Made by a program: the position numbers and the translations under genes. From positions 434,001 to 498,000 of the forward strand of contig NZ_FXTA01000004.1 in assembly GCF_900182645.1 (NCBI RefSeq): a DNA stretch of 64,000 bases. The letters are read 5' to 3'. The notes beneath the pieces are model-generated. The model made no database searches and was not told the origin of the DNA. It saw only the letters and a list, made by a program, of their open reading frames with translations. Origin of the DNA: Flavobacterium resistens. Its GTDB lineage: Bacteria > Bacteroidota > Bacteroidia > Flavobacteriales > Flavobacteriaceae. Shown piece after piece: positions 43,619 through 53,238 of the stretch. Position 1 is the stretch's first letter. Every line of letters begins with the position of its first letter.

Positions 43619-46006
43619 ATGAAAAAACTTAAGAAATTCCTGCTGGTTTTATTTGTCCTGATTGTTGTTTTAGGAATAGGTTTATGCGCTTATATTTTTC
43701 ATTTAAAACCCAAGTATGAAGGAGAGCTGGAATTGAAAAATCTTGAAAAAGAAACGACTGTTTATTTTGATGAATTTGGAGTTCCTCATATTTATGCCGA
43801 TTCTGAAAAAGATGCGATGACAGCGCTTGGATATGTTCACGCGCAGGAAAGATTATGGCAAATGGAATTGCTCCGAAGAATCGCTCCGGGACGTTTATCT
43901 GAAATTTTCGGATCTGTAGCGCTGAAAAATGATAAGTTTTTCTCCGGAATTGGTATTGAAGAAGCTTCGGCGAAAGCCATTTCCAAATTAGATAAAAATA
44001 GTCAGGCGTATCAGTTGACGATGGCTTATTTGGATGGAATTAATCAATATTTAGATGAAGGTGTTACGCCAGTAGAATTTACTTTGGTTGGTGTGAAAAA
44101 AGAAAAATTTACTATAAAAGATGTTTATAATATCTTCGGATATATGTCTTTCAGTTTTGCAATGGCTCAAAAAACAGATCCGTTATTGACTGAAATTCGC
44201 AATAAATATGGTGTCGAATATTTGAAAGATTTAGGAATTGAAGGTGAATTCAATACGACTCAGTTAAAAAGCTCAAAAGAGAATATTGAGGAGTATACAG
44301 AAATTTCAAAATCGGTTGCGGCTTTGTTGGACAAATCACCAATTCCACCATTTATTGGAAGCAACAGTTGGGTAGCCGGACCTCATAAAACCAAAAGCGG
44401 AAAAGTGATTTTTGCCAATGATCCACATATTGGATTCTCACAGCCTGCCACTTGGTACGAGGCACATTTGATTACGTCTGAACATGAATTGTACGGTTGT
44501 TATTTAGCAGGAACTCCGTTTCCGTTGCTGGCGCACAATCGCGATTATGCTTACGGTTTGACAATGTTTGAAAATGATGATATTGATTTTTATCAGGAGA
44601 AAAATAAATCGGGAGACAATAATCAATACCAAACTCCGACGGGTTTTGCAACTTATGAAATCAGAAAAAAAACAATCAAAGTCAAAGATACTTCTGATGT
44701 TGTCATGACTATAAAATCTAGCCGACATGGACCAATTATGAATGATGTTTTAGAGCGTTTGGATAAAAAAAATCCTATTGCAATGTCATGGACTTATACG
44801 CGAGAACCTATTCAGATTTTAGATGCGGTTTACGGACTTTCGCATGCAAAAAGCAAAGATGATTTTAGAAAAGCCGTTCAATTAGTTGCAGCGCCGGGAT
44901 TGAATGTGATGTATGGCGATGCTAAAGGAAATGTGGCTTGGTGGGCAACAGGAAAATTGTATAAACACGACAAAGGCGTGAATACTTTTTTGATTCTTGA
45001 TGGCGCAAGCGGAAAAGATGATATTAAAGAATATCTGGATTTCTCAAAAAATCCATCTTCTGAAAACCCGAAATGGGGTTATGTTTATTCGGCGAATAAT
45101 CAGCCTGAAGCTATAGATGGTTATTTGTATCCGGGTTATTATTTGCCGGAAGATCGTGCGAAAAGAATTTCAGGTTTAATGGATGCCAAATCAGATTGGG
45201 ATAAAGAAGCAATCAGTAAAATGATTTATGATAATACTTCTCCGATTGCTCCGGGAACTGCTCAAAGTTTGATTTCAAATTTAGATAATAAAGCGCTTTC
45301 ATCAGAAGAAAAACAAGTTATAGATGTTTTAAAATCATGGAAAGGAACAACAAATCTACAAGATGTTGCGCCAACGATTTACAACAAATGGATTTATTTG
45401 TACATGAAAAATACTTTTGAAGATGAAATGGGAAAAGACAATTTCGATTTGTTTTTAGGAACGCATATTGGTAAACAAGTTATTGCCAGACAAGTTGCAA
45501 ATGAAAATTCAGTTTGGTGGGATAATATCAAAACCAAAAATGTAAAAGAAACGAGAAAAGATATTGTTTCAAAATCATTTCATGAGGCGGTTACAGCACT
45601 TCAAAAACAATTAGGAACTACGATTTCAGATTGGAATTGGGGCAAAGTTCACACCGTTGAGCATGAACATCCGTTAGGAAAAGTAGCAGCATTGCGAAAA
45701 TTATTTAATGTTGGACCTTTTGCATCGCCAGGATCAAATGAAGTGATTAATAATTTGTTCTTTGGTTTTAACGAAGAAGGTAAATATTACGTAAAAGGCG
45801 GACCTTCAACCAGAAGAATTGTCGATTTCTCTGATATTGAAAACAGCTGGAGCATTTTACCAACCGGACAATCCGGAAATCCATTCAGTAAACATTATCA
45901 CGATCAGGCAAAAATGTACAATGAAGGCAAATTCAGAAAAATGAAATTGAATAAAGATGAGATTGTGAAAACTTCAACGAAATTGGTTTTGAAACCAAAG
46001 ATATAG
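43619..46006 (+). CDS. Penicillin acylase family (Ntn hydrolase) protein
   Basis: An exported N-terminal-nucleophile amidohydrolase of about 795 residues, self-cleaving into two chains. I prefer the ATG at 43619 (MKKLKKFLLVLFVLIVVLG, a good signal/anchor); an upstream ATG at 43559 would only add 20 residues before it. The nucleophile is probably Ser248 in GSNSWVAG, with the expected cut between Gly247 and Ser248. Other family blocks are YVHAQERLWQMELLRR and ANDPHIGF. The natural substrate is unknown; relatives act on acyl-homoserine lactones or beta-lactams. Confidence 0.88.
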   Translation: MKKLKKFLLVLFVLIVVLGIGLCAYIFHLKPKYEGELELKNLEKETTVYFDEFGVPHIYADSEKDAMTALGYVHAQERLWQMELLRRIAPGRLSEIFGSVALKNDKFFSGIGIEEASAKAISKLDKNSQAYQLTMAYLDGINQYLDEGVTPVEFTLVGVKKEKFTIKDVYNIFGYMSFSFAMAQKTDPLLTEIRNKYGVEYLKDLGIEGEFNTTQLKSSKENIEEYTEISKSVAALLDKSPIPPFIGSNSWVAGPHKTKSGKVIFANDPHIGFSQPATWYEAHLITSEHELYGCYLAGTPFPLLAHNRDYAYGLTMFENDDIDFYQEKNKSGDNNQYQTPTGFATYEIRKKTIKVKDTSDVVMTIKSSRHGPIMNDVLERLDKKNPIAMSWTYTREPIQILDAVYGLSHAKSKDDFRKAVQLVAAPGLNVMYGDAKGNVAWWATGKLYKHDKGVNTFLILDGASGKDDIKEYLDFSKNPSSENPKWGYVYSANNQPEAIDGYLYPGYYLPEDRAKRISGLMDAKSDWDKEAISKMIYDNTSPIAPGTAQSLISNLDNKALSSEEKQVIDVLKSWKGTTNLQDVAPTIYNKWIYLYMKNTFEDEMGKDNFDLFLGTHIGKQVIARQVANENSVWWDNIKTKNVKETRKDIVSKSFHEAVTALQKQLGTTISDWNWGKVHTVEHEHPLGKVAALRKLFNVGPFASPGSNEVINNLFFGFNEEGKYYVKGGPSTRRIVDFSDIENSWSILPTGQSGNPFSKHYHDQAKMYNEGKFRKMKLNKDEIVKTSTKLVLKPKI

Positions 46007-46046
46007 ACAACTTAAAAATTATTAATTGAAATAAAACCCCATCTCT

Positions 46047-47030
46047 ATGTATAAAAAAATTATTGCTTTTGCTTTGTTCCTTTCCGTTATTAGTTTTTTC
46101 ACTGCTTTTTATAATGATTATAATTCGAACTTGTATTATGTTTTAAGTTTTTTCAATTATAGTATTGCAGGATGGATTGATGTAGGCTGGATTGAAGCTA
46201 GAACCTTGCGATTATTTTTCAATTTTCTATTGTTTGTTGGTGTGATTGCTTATTATTTTTCAAAAGGTAAAGAAACACGTCTTTTGCGCTTTAGTTTCGC
46301 TACATTATTTGTACAGCTTTGTTTTGGTGTTGTTGTTCAGTTTATTTTTATTTTAAATAGATTCGAGGGAATTGAAGTAAAGAGTTATGCAGGCATTGCC
46401 ATCTCTTATGTAATAACTTTTTTTGTACTTTATGTTTTATATAAAAGCATAAAATTCATGAGTGAGCAACAATCATTAGATTTTGAAACGGTTGATTATA
46501 CGGAATCAACAGAAGTTTATTATTTTAAGACAGGAAATTGGGAACGCTTGCTTCATTTCATAATTGATAATTTAATTTTCTTGCTGATTGGATACCAACT
46601 TTTCATGGGAATTTTATCTTTTGAATTTGTCAATTCTTATTTCGGAATAGTGAGAGGAGATCATGCTGATCGATTTTTTTTACTAATTGTTTTTCCAGTA
46701 TTCAGCTTTGTTTACTATTATATATTTGAAAAGCTTTTTAGCGCAACACCCGGAAAATTTTTAACACAAAGCAGATTGGTCAACAGTGAAGGTTTAGTTC
46801 CTGCTAATTCTAATGTGCTTTTAAGAACTTTATGTAGAAATATTCCTTTTGACGGAGTATCTTTTTTGTTTAATGCCAGCTGGCATGATAATTTGTCAAA
46901 TACCGAAGTATTTAAAGAAAAGAAAAGTGAAATTAGTGGAGCCTATTATTTCTTGATTATCCCAATTTTTGGCATTCTTTTATTTTTGGTAAAAGCAATA
47001 GAAGGTTATTTGCATACAACCAATATTTAA
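46047..47030 (+). CDS. RDD-family membrane protein
   Basis: A 327-residue integral membrane protein with at least six hydrophobic segments. The N-terminal half (1-150) has four segments. The C-terminal half (about 165-325) has the RDD pattern: WERLLHFIIDNLIFLLIG, ATPGKFLTQSRLV and ISGAYYFLIIPIFGILLFLV. RDD proteins are linked to ion or small-molecule transport, without a known substrate here. It lies 40 bp after the penicillin acylase gene. Confidence 0.78.
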   Translation: MYKKIIAFALFLSVISFFTAFYNDYNSNLYYVLSFFNYSIAGWIDVGWIEARTLRLFFNFLLFVGVIAYYFSKGKETRLLRFSFATLFVQLCFGVVVQFIFILNRFEGIEVKSYAGIAISYVITFFVLYVLYKSIKFMSEQQSLDFETVDYTESTEVYYFKTGNWERLLHFIIDNLIFLLIGYQLFMGILSFEFVNSYFGIVRGDHADRFFLLIVFPVFSFVYYYIFEKLFSATPGKFLTQSRLVNSEGLVPANSNVLLRTLCRNIPFDGVSFLFNASWHDNLSNTEVFKEKKSEISGAYYFLIIPIFGILLFLVKAIEGYLHTTNI

Positions 47031-47048
47031 ACTTTTCAGCTTAAAATA

Positions 47049-47090
47049 AAAAGGTTCAAAGGTTTTAAAAGAAAAACCTTTGAACCTTTT
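47049..47090. terminator. Bidirectional terminator
   Basis: A perfect 18-bp stem (47049-47066 with 47073-47090) with a 6-nt loop, between two converging genes. Confidence 0.88.
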
Positions 47091-47110
47091 CAACTTTGTG
47101 CTTTTGGACC

Positions 47111-47560
47111 TTATTTAGAAATATACTTCCCTAAAACAATATCATTTGCAAAAATGTTCAGATTATTTGCAAGCGCTTTGTTAGCAAGCATTACATTTTT
47201 GGTTTGGTAGGCAGTATCTTTTTCGTACGCTTTTAGAAGAGTTTCTAATTCTACTTCATCATAAAAGGCAAAAGAATTATAAATGGCGTCCCTGAAATTT
47301 TTATAATTGATGCTTTGCGTAATTTCCATCGATTTTTGTTCGTTCCAGCCTTCTTTGGCGGAGGCCTCATTAATTTTAGTCAGACAAAAATCAATTACAT
47401 AAGTTTTATAATGTACCGCTTCGACAATTTTATCGACGATGATTTTGTTTTGCTGTGTTGGCATTGCCGGAGGTGGCGGATTGTTTTGCGACAAGCATTT
47501 TGAGGAAATAAACAAACAAAACAAGGCAGTCAAAAGACTATACTTTTTTAGATTTTTCAT
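47111..47560 (-). CDS. Small secreted protein of unknown function
   Basis: A 149-residue protein with a signal peptide ending near SKCLSQ, a proline stretch (NNPPPPAMP) and a mostly helical remainder (VDKIVEAVHYKTYVIDFCL, VELETLLKAYEKDTAYQ). No family recognised. It is a single gene on the minus strand between two terminators. Confidence 0.65.
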   Translation of the reverse strand: MKNLKKYSLLTALFCLFISSKCLSQNNPPPPAMPTQQNKIIVDKIVEAVHYKTYVIDFCLTKINEASAKEGWNEQKSMEITQSINYKNFRDAIYNSFAFYDEVELETLLKAYEKDTAYQTKNVMLANKALANNLNIFANDIVLGKYISK

Positions 47561-47643
47561 AGGTTATTTAGCTGTTTTTGGGAAGAGCTAAAATAGTATT
47601 TTTTATGATAAATCATCGAATAGGAATGTTATAAGTTATAACA

Positions 47644-47690
47644 AAAAAACTCCGATAAAGCAGTTTGAAGCTGCCTTGTCGGAGTTTTTT
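47644..47690 (-). terminator. Terminator after serine hydrolase gene
   Basis: A 20-bp stem with one mismatch and one G-T pair (47644-47663 with 47671-47690) and A/T tracts at both ends. It ends the minus-strand transcript of the gene at 47707. Confidence 0.8.
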
Positions 47691-47706
47691 GAATTTATGA
47701 TTTCGT

Positions 47707-49155
47707 TTATTTTTTCGAAAGTTCAGCTAAAACTTTTTTACCACCTTCATTACCAGGATCAAGTTGAACCGATTTTGTATAATTTTCAATTGCCAACTGT
47801 TTATCGCCATCGGCTAAATAAGCTTCACCCAGACTGTCATAAGTATTTCCTGATTTTGGAAAAGCTTCTACATTAATTTTGAAAACTTCAATCGCTTCTT
47901 TCTTTTTGCCTGTTTGTAATAATTGATATCCAACTCGGTTCATGTCGCCTTCTTTAATGGCGTATGTCGGATCATTTTTTAACTTTTTATAAGTTTCATT
48001 TCCTGCTGTAACGCCTTTTTGTGAATAGGCATCTAATAAATCAAGTGCCAATGATTTTTTTGCCTGATTATAAGGCTGTTTGTATAAAATAGCTCTGATT
48101 GAATTATTCATTTCGCCCAAAACAGTTCCGCCTGTATTATTTAATAAAACAACTAAAATCTTATCAGAAGGAATTCTTGAAATGATAGTATTAAATCCAT
48201 TAATTCCGCCGCCGTGTTCTATAATTTTTAGTTTTTTATCACCAACTGTAACTTCTTCAACGCCCCAACCATATCCGTATGAACCATCCCAAGCTTTAAT
48301 ATAAGGTTTGAATAGCAATTCCATTGATTTTTCTGAAAGCAATTTATTTGTATAAAGTGCCTGATCCCAAAGATATAAATCTTCAACTGTCGAATACAAA
48401 GATCCCGCCGCATAGGGAATACTCATATCGATAAAAGAAGCGTTAGTTATATTTTTTCCCTCTTTTTCATAACCTGCCGCTCTGTTTTTTATGATGATTT
48501 CGCTGTGATCAAAACCAGTATTAGTCATTTTTAGAGGCGTCAGTATAACTTCTTGTAAATATTGCTCGTATGTTTTTCCTGTGATTTTTTCGATAATATA
48601 TCCCAGTAAAAAATAACCCGAATTACTATAATTGAATTTTTCACCTGGCGTAAATTCCAGTGGAAGACTTGAAAATGTTTTTACAAATGCTTCAGGTGTA
48701 TACGAATTTCGGGCTTTCTCTCGCATAAAGTTTGGTACACTTGTGTAATTAGGAATTCCAGATGTATGCGTCAAGAGATTATGAATCGTTATTTTATCTC
48801 CAGTTTCTTTTGGATAATCTGGTAAATAAGTCGTAATTGGAACATCTAATTTTATTTTTCCTTCTTCGGCCAATTTCACAATTAAAAGCGCTGTGAATTG
48901 TTTTGTAATAGATCCTAATCTAAATTTAGTGTCAGGTTGATTGGGAATATTCCATTCAAAATTAGCCGAGCCAAAACCTTTTTTGAAAATTACTTTTCCG
49001 TTTTCAGCCACTAAAGCCGATCCGTTAAATTGCCCATATTCGTTGTATTTGCTCAAAAGCTGTTCAATTTGTTTGGCTTTTTCCTGAGCGAAAGTTGTAA
49101 TGGTAAAAAGAAATAATATTGCACAGAGGGCAATTGGTTTGATTGACTTTTTCAT
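47707..49155 (-). CDS. Serine hydrolase (beta-lactamase-like) with TPR tail
   Basis: An exported class C beta-lactamase/DD-peptidase-like hydrolase of 482 residues. The signal peptide ends in TFAQ. The catalytic motifs are Ser82-xx-Lys85 (GSITKQ), YSN in FNYSNSGY, and HGGG in EHGGGINGFN. A C-terminal part (about 400-482) forms TPR-like repeats (GNTYDSLGEAYLADGDKQLA). Substrate is unknown; such proteins act on D-amino peptides or esters. A second serine hydrolase gene lies 144 bp upstream on the same strand, so a duplicated pair is possible. Confidence 0.87.
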   Translation of the reverse strand: MKKSIKPIALCAILFLFTITTFAQEKAKQIEQLLSKYNEYGQFNGSALVAENGKVIFKKGFGSANFEWNIPNQPDTKFRLGSITKQFTALLIVKLAEEGKIKLDVPITTYLPDYPKETGDKITIHNLLTHTSGIPNYTSVPNFMREKARNSYTPEAFVKTFSSLPLEFTPGEKFNYSNSGYFLLGYIIEKITGKTYEQYLQEVILTPLKMTNTGFDHSEIIIKNRAAGYEKEGKNITNASFIDMSIPYAAGSLYSTVEDLYLWDQALYTNKLLSEKSMELLFKPYIKAWDGSYGYGWGVEEVTVGDKKLKIIEHGGGINGFNTIISRIPSDKILVVLLNNTGGTVLGEMNNSIRAILYKQPYNQAKKSLALDLLDAYSQKGVTAGNETYKKLKNDPTYAIKEGDMNRVGYQLLQTGKKKEAIEVFKINVEAFPKSGNTYDSLGEAYLADGDKQLAIENYTKSVQLDPGNEGGKKVLAELSKK

Positions 49156-49299
49156 AATGATTGATGATTATGGTTTTAGGATTAATGAAATAATTTGTTT
49201 TTTGATTGATGATTGAAACGTCATAACAATTACATATTCAGTATTTTGTAGTAAAAATACCGAAATAAATTATCGTGTTCTAATTGTTAGACGACTGAA

Positions 49300-50835
49300 T
49301 TATCGTTTGGTTTCAATTTCAATCAATTTTTTTCCATTTTCTCCTAAAAAATGTTCCATAAGCTTCGTGTAAACTTTATATCCATCATCGACGTTGGTAA
49401 AAATAATCAAGCCTTGTTTTGTTTTTGGAAAAAGAAAAAACAGCGTTTGTACGCCTTGATCAGCGCCACCATGCGATAACGCGTAATTTTCATTTCCTAA
49501 ATCGTAAATTTCAAAACCCAATCCAAAATATTTGTCAGCCTTTGTTTGTTTTACCTGATGTCTATTCATTTCCTCATAAACTTTTTTGCTCAAACCATCG
49601 CCATTCATTACACTGCATAAAAAAGTTCCATAATCCTGAATTGTGGTCAATAAATCGTCGGCAGCATTTGCGGTTTTGTTTTTTACAGGTTCGTATGCAT
49701 TTCCGTTTTTGTCATAATTGATAGCATATCTTGAAATATCTACTTTATCGTTCCAGATATATTGTGTGTCGTTCATTTTCAGTGGTTCAAAAATTAATTC
49801 TGAAGCCAACTGATTAAGGGTTTTGTGGAATTTTTTCTCTAAAGCTTTTCTCAAATATTCCATTCCCTCGCCAGAATATTGATATTGAGTTCCAGGTTTG
49901 AATTTAAAATCCAATTTTCCGGATTTATTCATATAACGCCAGTTTGGAAAACCAGTTTGATGACTTAAAACAATTCGCGTAGTTAGTAATTTATGATTCG
50001 GATCGTTTGCAATGTCTGGATCCGTCCAGTATTTATATAAAGGTTCGTCTAAATCCCATTTTCCTTGGCTTACTAATTTTAATGCTACAATTGCTGTAAC
50101 TGGTTTTGTTAGCGAAGCTACATTCCAAATTGTGTTATAAGGTGCAGTAATACCTTTTTTAAGTTCGCCATAAACTTTGATTTGCTTCAGTTTTCCTTCC
50201 GAAATAATTCCGAGGCCTAAAGTTGGGATATTATTCTCTTTCAGCCATTTCTCTGTTTCCTGTTCATTGTCAAAAAGAGTTGTTTTTTCAGCTTCATTTA
50301 CAGCATTGTGATCGTAGCTCAAAGATCTTTTTAATCTCCAAACATTATTTTCTAAAACCCAAACATGCGTAAATCTTGCTTTACCAACTAATTTTTCGTT
50401 TTCAGGTTTTAAAGGTTCATTTTTAGCTGCTACATTTTCATAAAATTGATGAATTCCAGTTTGAATAGCAGCGTATAAAACACCTTTTTTATACATCGGA
50501 AAAATTTTGGTACTTCCATCAACTAATTCACGTCTGCATTTATAGGTTGCCGGTGAACCACATAAACCATTTTTGAAGCTTTGTAAAAATTCTGTTTTGT
50601 TTGAAGTTCCGTCTTTATCGTGATAAAATTCGAATTGATCGCTGTATAAATTTTCAAATTGGCTAATATCACAAGTGTTAAAACCAACATTAAAAAGAAG
50701 GCTGTCACGTGACATAATAGTTTTGTACAGTTCTGAGTTTTTTTCTTCTTGCGAAAATATGGTTTGAGAACAGAATAATGCAATTCCGAGTAAAATGATT
50801 TTTAATTGGAAAGTAATAAAATTGATGGTTTTCAT
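49300..50835 (-). CDS. Serine hydrolase with N-terminal DUF4440 domain
   Basis: An exported 511-residue protein with a signal ending in TIFSQ. Residues about 32-170 form an NTF2/DUF4440-type domain (DSLLFNVGFNTCDISQFENL, THVWVLENNVWRLKRSLSY). Residues about 185-511 are a beta-lactamase-like hydrolase with Ser241-xx-Lys244 (ASLTKP), YSGEG, and SHGGAD near the end. The fusion suggests that binding by the DUF4440 domain steers the hydrolase, which is inference. The AraC gene lies just upstream on the same strand and may regulate it. Confidence 0.85.
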   Translation of the reverse strand: MKTINFITFQLKIILLGIALFCSQTIFSQEEKNSELYKTIMSRDSLLFNVGFNTCDISQFENLYSDQFEFYHDKDGTSNKTEFLQSFKNGLCGSPATYKCRRELVDGSTKIFPMYKKGVLYAAIQTGIHQFYENVAAKNEPLKPENEKLVGKARFTHVWVLENNVWRLKRSLSYDHNAVNEAEKTTLFDNEQETEKWLKENNIPTLGLGIISEGKLKQIKVYGELKKGITAPYNTIWNVASLTKPVTAIVALKLVSQGKWDLDEPLYKYWTDPDIANDPNHKLLTTRIVLSHQTGFPNWRYMNKSGKLDFKFKPGTQYQYSGEGMEYLRKALEKKFHKTLNQLASELIFEPLKMNDTQYIWNDKVDISRYAINYDKNGNAYEPVKNKTANAADDLLTTIQDYGTFLCSVMNGDGLSKKVYEEMNRHQVKQTKADKYFGLGFEIYDLGNENYALSHGGADQGVQTLFFLFPKTKQGLIIFTNVDDGYKVYTKLMEHFLGENGKKLIEIETKR

Positions 50836-50913
50836 TTTGATAATTGATTGATGATTAATGATTTTGCAAGAATACTACAATCAAAAATAGGGAAATTGTA
50901 CAAAAGCGAAATA

Positions 50914-51708
50914 TTATCTTTTTTGAGAAAGAAAATACGAACTTGGATTGAATGTTTTCGGACTTGCTTTTGTTACGTCTTTGAACTTTCGTATAAAATG
51001 AGATTGATCAAAATATTTATTGTAGAGCGCAATATCGGTCAGACTCATTTTTTCTAAATCGGCAGAAATCATCTGGTCGACCGATTTTCTGAATTTTAAA
51101 ATCTGAATGTACTTTTTGATCGTAAGCCCAGTTGCCGTTTTAAATTTAATTTGAAGAAGACGCTGCGAAGATTTTATCTTTTTAGAAATGTCCGAAACTG
51201 AAATTTCTTCTTCCTGCATTCGGATTATTTCACAGATTTTTTCAATCGTATTTTGATTCGGATTTGAATTATTCAGTTCTTCAAAATAAGAGTTTAATTT
51301 ACCTAATAAAGTTTCAATATCAGAATCAATCTGAATTTGAAAAGGCAATTCTGCCGCATCAATTTTAATGATTGAATCGACAAAATTGCTCAAGTCATAT
51401 TTGGGAAACATCGAAATCGTCCAGGCGTGAAGCTGAATAATAGTGACTTTAGTTTTCGGCTGAATATTGACCAGAACTTTATTGGTCATTTGTGAACAGA
51501 AATAAATGCCTTCACTCATTTCATATTTCTGTTTGCTTGTATGAACTTCTATTGCATTTCCGTTTACAATCGCTAGATTAAAACAGCCATTTGGTAAAAC
51601 GAGTTTGTTTTCAATTTGGCTTTCGCCGATGCTGTTGTCAAGACACCAAATTTTATTGACGAACCTTTCCGTTTTATTAGAGACATAATGTTCAGAGTAG
51701 AGGTTCAT
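50914..51708 (-). CDS. AraC-family transcriptional regulator
   Basis: A 264-residue regulator: a sensing N-terminal domain (1-150) and a C-terminal pair of helix-turn-helix motifs (about 165-260; VSDISKKIKSSQRLLQIKFK, then LTDIALYNKYFDQSHFIRKF). The N-terminal type resembles the DUF6597 group, with no known ligand. It lies 78 bp upstream of the DUF4440-serine hydrolase gene on the same strand and may control it or be cotranscribed. Confidence 0.85.
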   Translation of the reverse strand: MNLYSEHYVSNKTERFVNKIWCLDNSIGESQIENKLVLPNGCFNLAIVNGNAIEVHTSKQKYEMSEGIYFCSQMTNKVLVNIQPKTKVTIIQLHAWTISMFPKYDLSNFVDSIIKIDAAELPFQIQIDSDIETLLGKLNSYFEELNNSNPNQNTIEKICEIIRMQEEEISVSDISKKIKSSQRLLQIKFKTATGLTIKKYIQILKFRKSVDQMISADLEKMSLTDIALYNKYFDQSHFIRKFKDVTKASPKTFNPSSYFLSQKR

Positions 51709-51773
51709 TTTTTAAGTGTTGTCTTGCTGTTTTTTATTTTTTTATAAATCTGGCGAAACGGAATTTCAGATAT

Positions 51774-52313
51774 TTATTTATAGGTAACATTGGCTCCATT
51801 AATTTTTAATGAATTAACCAGTTCTTTAAAAGAATCAAGATATTTATTGAATTCGACATTATCCTTTGCAGAAAGAACAGCAGTAATAATTGTAGTTTTT
51901 GATTCAATAACCAGTAAAACTTCTTCTTTAGAATCTGGATAAATATAAGATACAGGTTTGTAACGTCCAGTCAAAAAATTCCCAGTTTTTAAATTCTCAA
52001 ATTTTAAATTTAAATCGCTAATCTTTATTTGAGGAATATCATTTTTTAAGCCTGAATTATTTCCTTCAATCCATAAATCCATATCAGGAGGCGATTGATA
52101 ATCTAATCCGTAAACATACATATATGTATTATCGCTGACATTTTTTTCATTAGGTTTTATTAAAAAAGGAATTTGCTCATTCTCAACCTGAATCCAATTT
52201 TTGGGAATATTTAGCATTATTAAATGTTTATTGCCAGTCAACAACTTTGATTGCGCATAAAAATTGAAAGAAACCAGAATAAAAAATAGGATAAAAAAGG
52301 TTTTATTTTTCAT
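51774..52313 (-). CDS. Secreted protein of unknown function (PsbP-like region)
   Basis: A 179-residue exported protein with a signal ending in NFYAQ. The mature part has the layout NIPKNWIQVENEQIPFLIKP, then a beta-sheet region ending in SAKDNVEFNKYLDSFKELVN, which loosely resembles PsbP-type domains. I do not recognise the gene. It is transcribed with or just upstream of the AraC gene (65-bp gap). Confidence 0.6.
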   Translation of the reverse strand: MKNKTFFILFFILVSFNFYAQSKLLTGNKHLIMLNIPKNWIQVENEQIPFLIKPNEKNVSDNTYMYVYGLDYQSPPDMDLWIEGNNSGLKNDIPQIKISDLNLKFENLKTGNFLTGRYKPVSYIYPDSKEEVLLVIESKTTIITAVLSAKDNVEFNKYLDSFKELVNSLKINGANVTYK

Positions 52314-52374
52314 GGATTTTTGAAAATTGTATCAAGCTAATGTATCACTTTTTTTGTTAAAGAATAAAATGTAA

Positions 52375-52968
52375 TTATATAAACTCCCCAAAATAATCTC
52401 GTTTAGTATTTTCCCATTCTTCCAAAATAATACTAAAATAAACGTCGTCTTTGCTTTTTCCTTCAGAATCAACATAATTATTTCTAAAAAGTCCTTCTTT
52501 TAAAGCTCCAAGTTTTTCAATTGCTCTCTGTGATCTTATATTTTCTAGATCTGCGCTGAATTGTATTCTTCTAAATTGAATCTTTTCAAAACCAAAATTC
52601 AGCAACTCAAATTTGCAGGCTTTGTTTAAACCAGTTCCTTGAAATTCTTTTCCGTACCAAGTCCAGCCAATTTCGCATTTTTGACTCGCATGATTCACAT
52701 AACCATAACGTGTGCTTCCTGCAACTTTATTTGTTGCTTTGTCTATAATTAAAAACGGATAACAAATTCCGTCTGCTTTTTGTTTTAAGGTGCTTTGAAT
52801 ATAGTTTTCGAAATCTCGTTCATTTCGAACGTACATTCCCATATATTTCCAGATTTCATCATCAAAAATAATTTGTTTGAGTTCTGTATTTCTTTCACTA
52901 TCAAATGGAATTAATACTGCTTTTTCGTTTTCTAGAATAATATCCGATTGTAAAATTTCGCTGTTCAT
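52375..52968 (-). CDS. GNAT acetyltransferase (RimJ/RimL type)
   Basis: A 197-residue N-acetyltransferase. Pattern: VLIPFDSERNTELKQIIFDD, EIGWTWYGKEFQGTGLNKA (acetyl-CoA loop QGTGLN), IQFSADLENIRSQRAIEKLG, and GLFRNNYVDSEGKSKDDVYF. This order is typical of ribosomal-protein or small-molecule acetyltransferases of the RimJ/RimL group. The substrate cannot be named. It is a single gene on the minus strand. Confidence 0.85.
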   Translation of the reverse strand: MNSEILQSDIILENEKAVLIPFDSERNTELKQIIFDDEIWKYMGMYVRNERDFENYIQSTLKQKADGICYPFLIIDKATNKVAGSTRYGYVNHASQKCEIGWTWYGKEFQGTGLNKACKFELLNFGFEKIQFRRIQFSADLENIRSQRAIEKLGALKEGLFRNNYVDSEGKSKDDVYFSIILEEWENTKRDYFGEFI

Positions 52969-53238
52969 GATTTTTTAAAATATTAATGTAATCTTAAAGC
53001 GAAGGTAGTTGTTTAATTTTTGTAAATAAATTGAATAATATAACAAAATGTTGCATTTGTAAAACAAAAGATCAAATTCTGATTTTGCCCAATTATATTA
53101 TAGGTATGATTAACTTTTAAAACTATAACAATTAAAAACGTTATTCGAAATAGTTGGCTCACAAATAATTCGTTTATTTTAAAGGTTATCTATAATTATT
53201 ACTTATTTTTACGACCCAATATATTAGAATTTCCCTCG

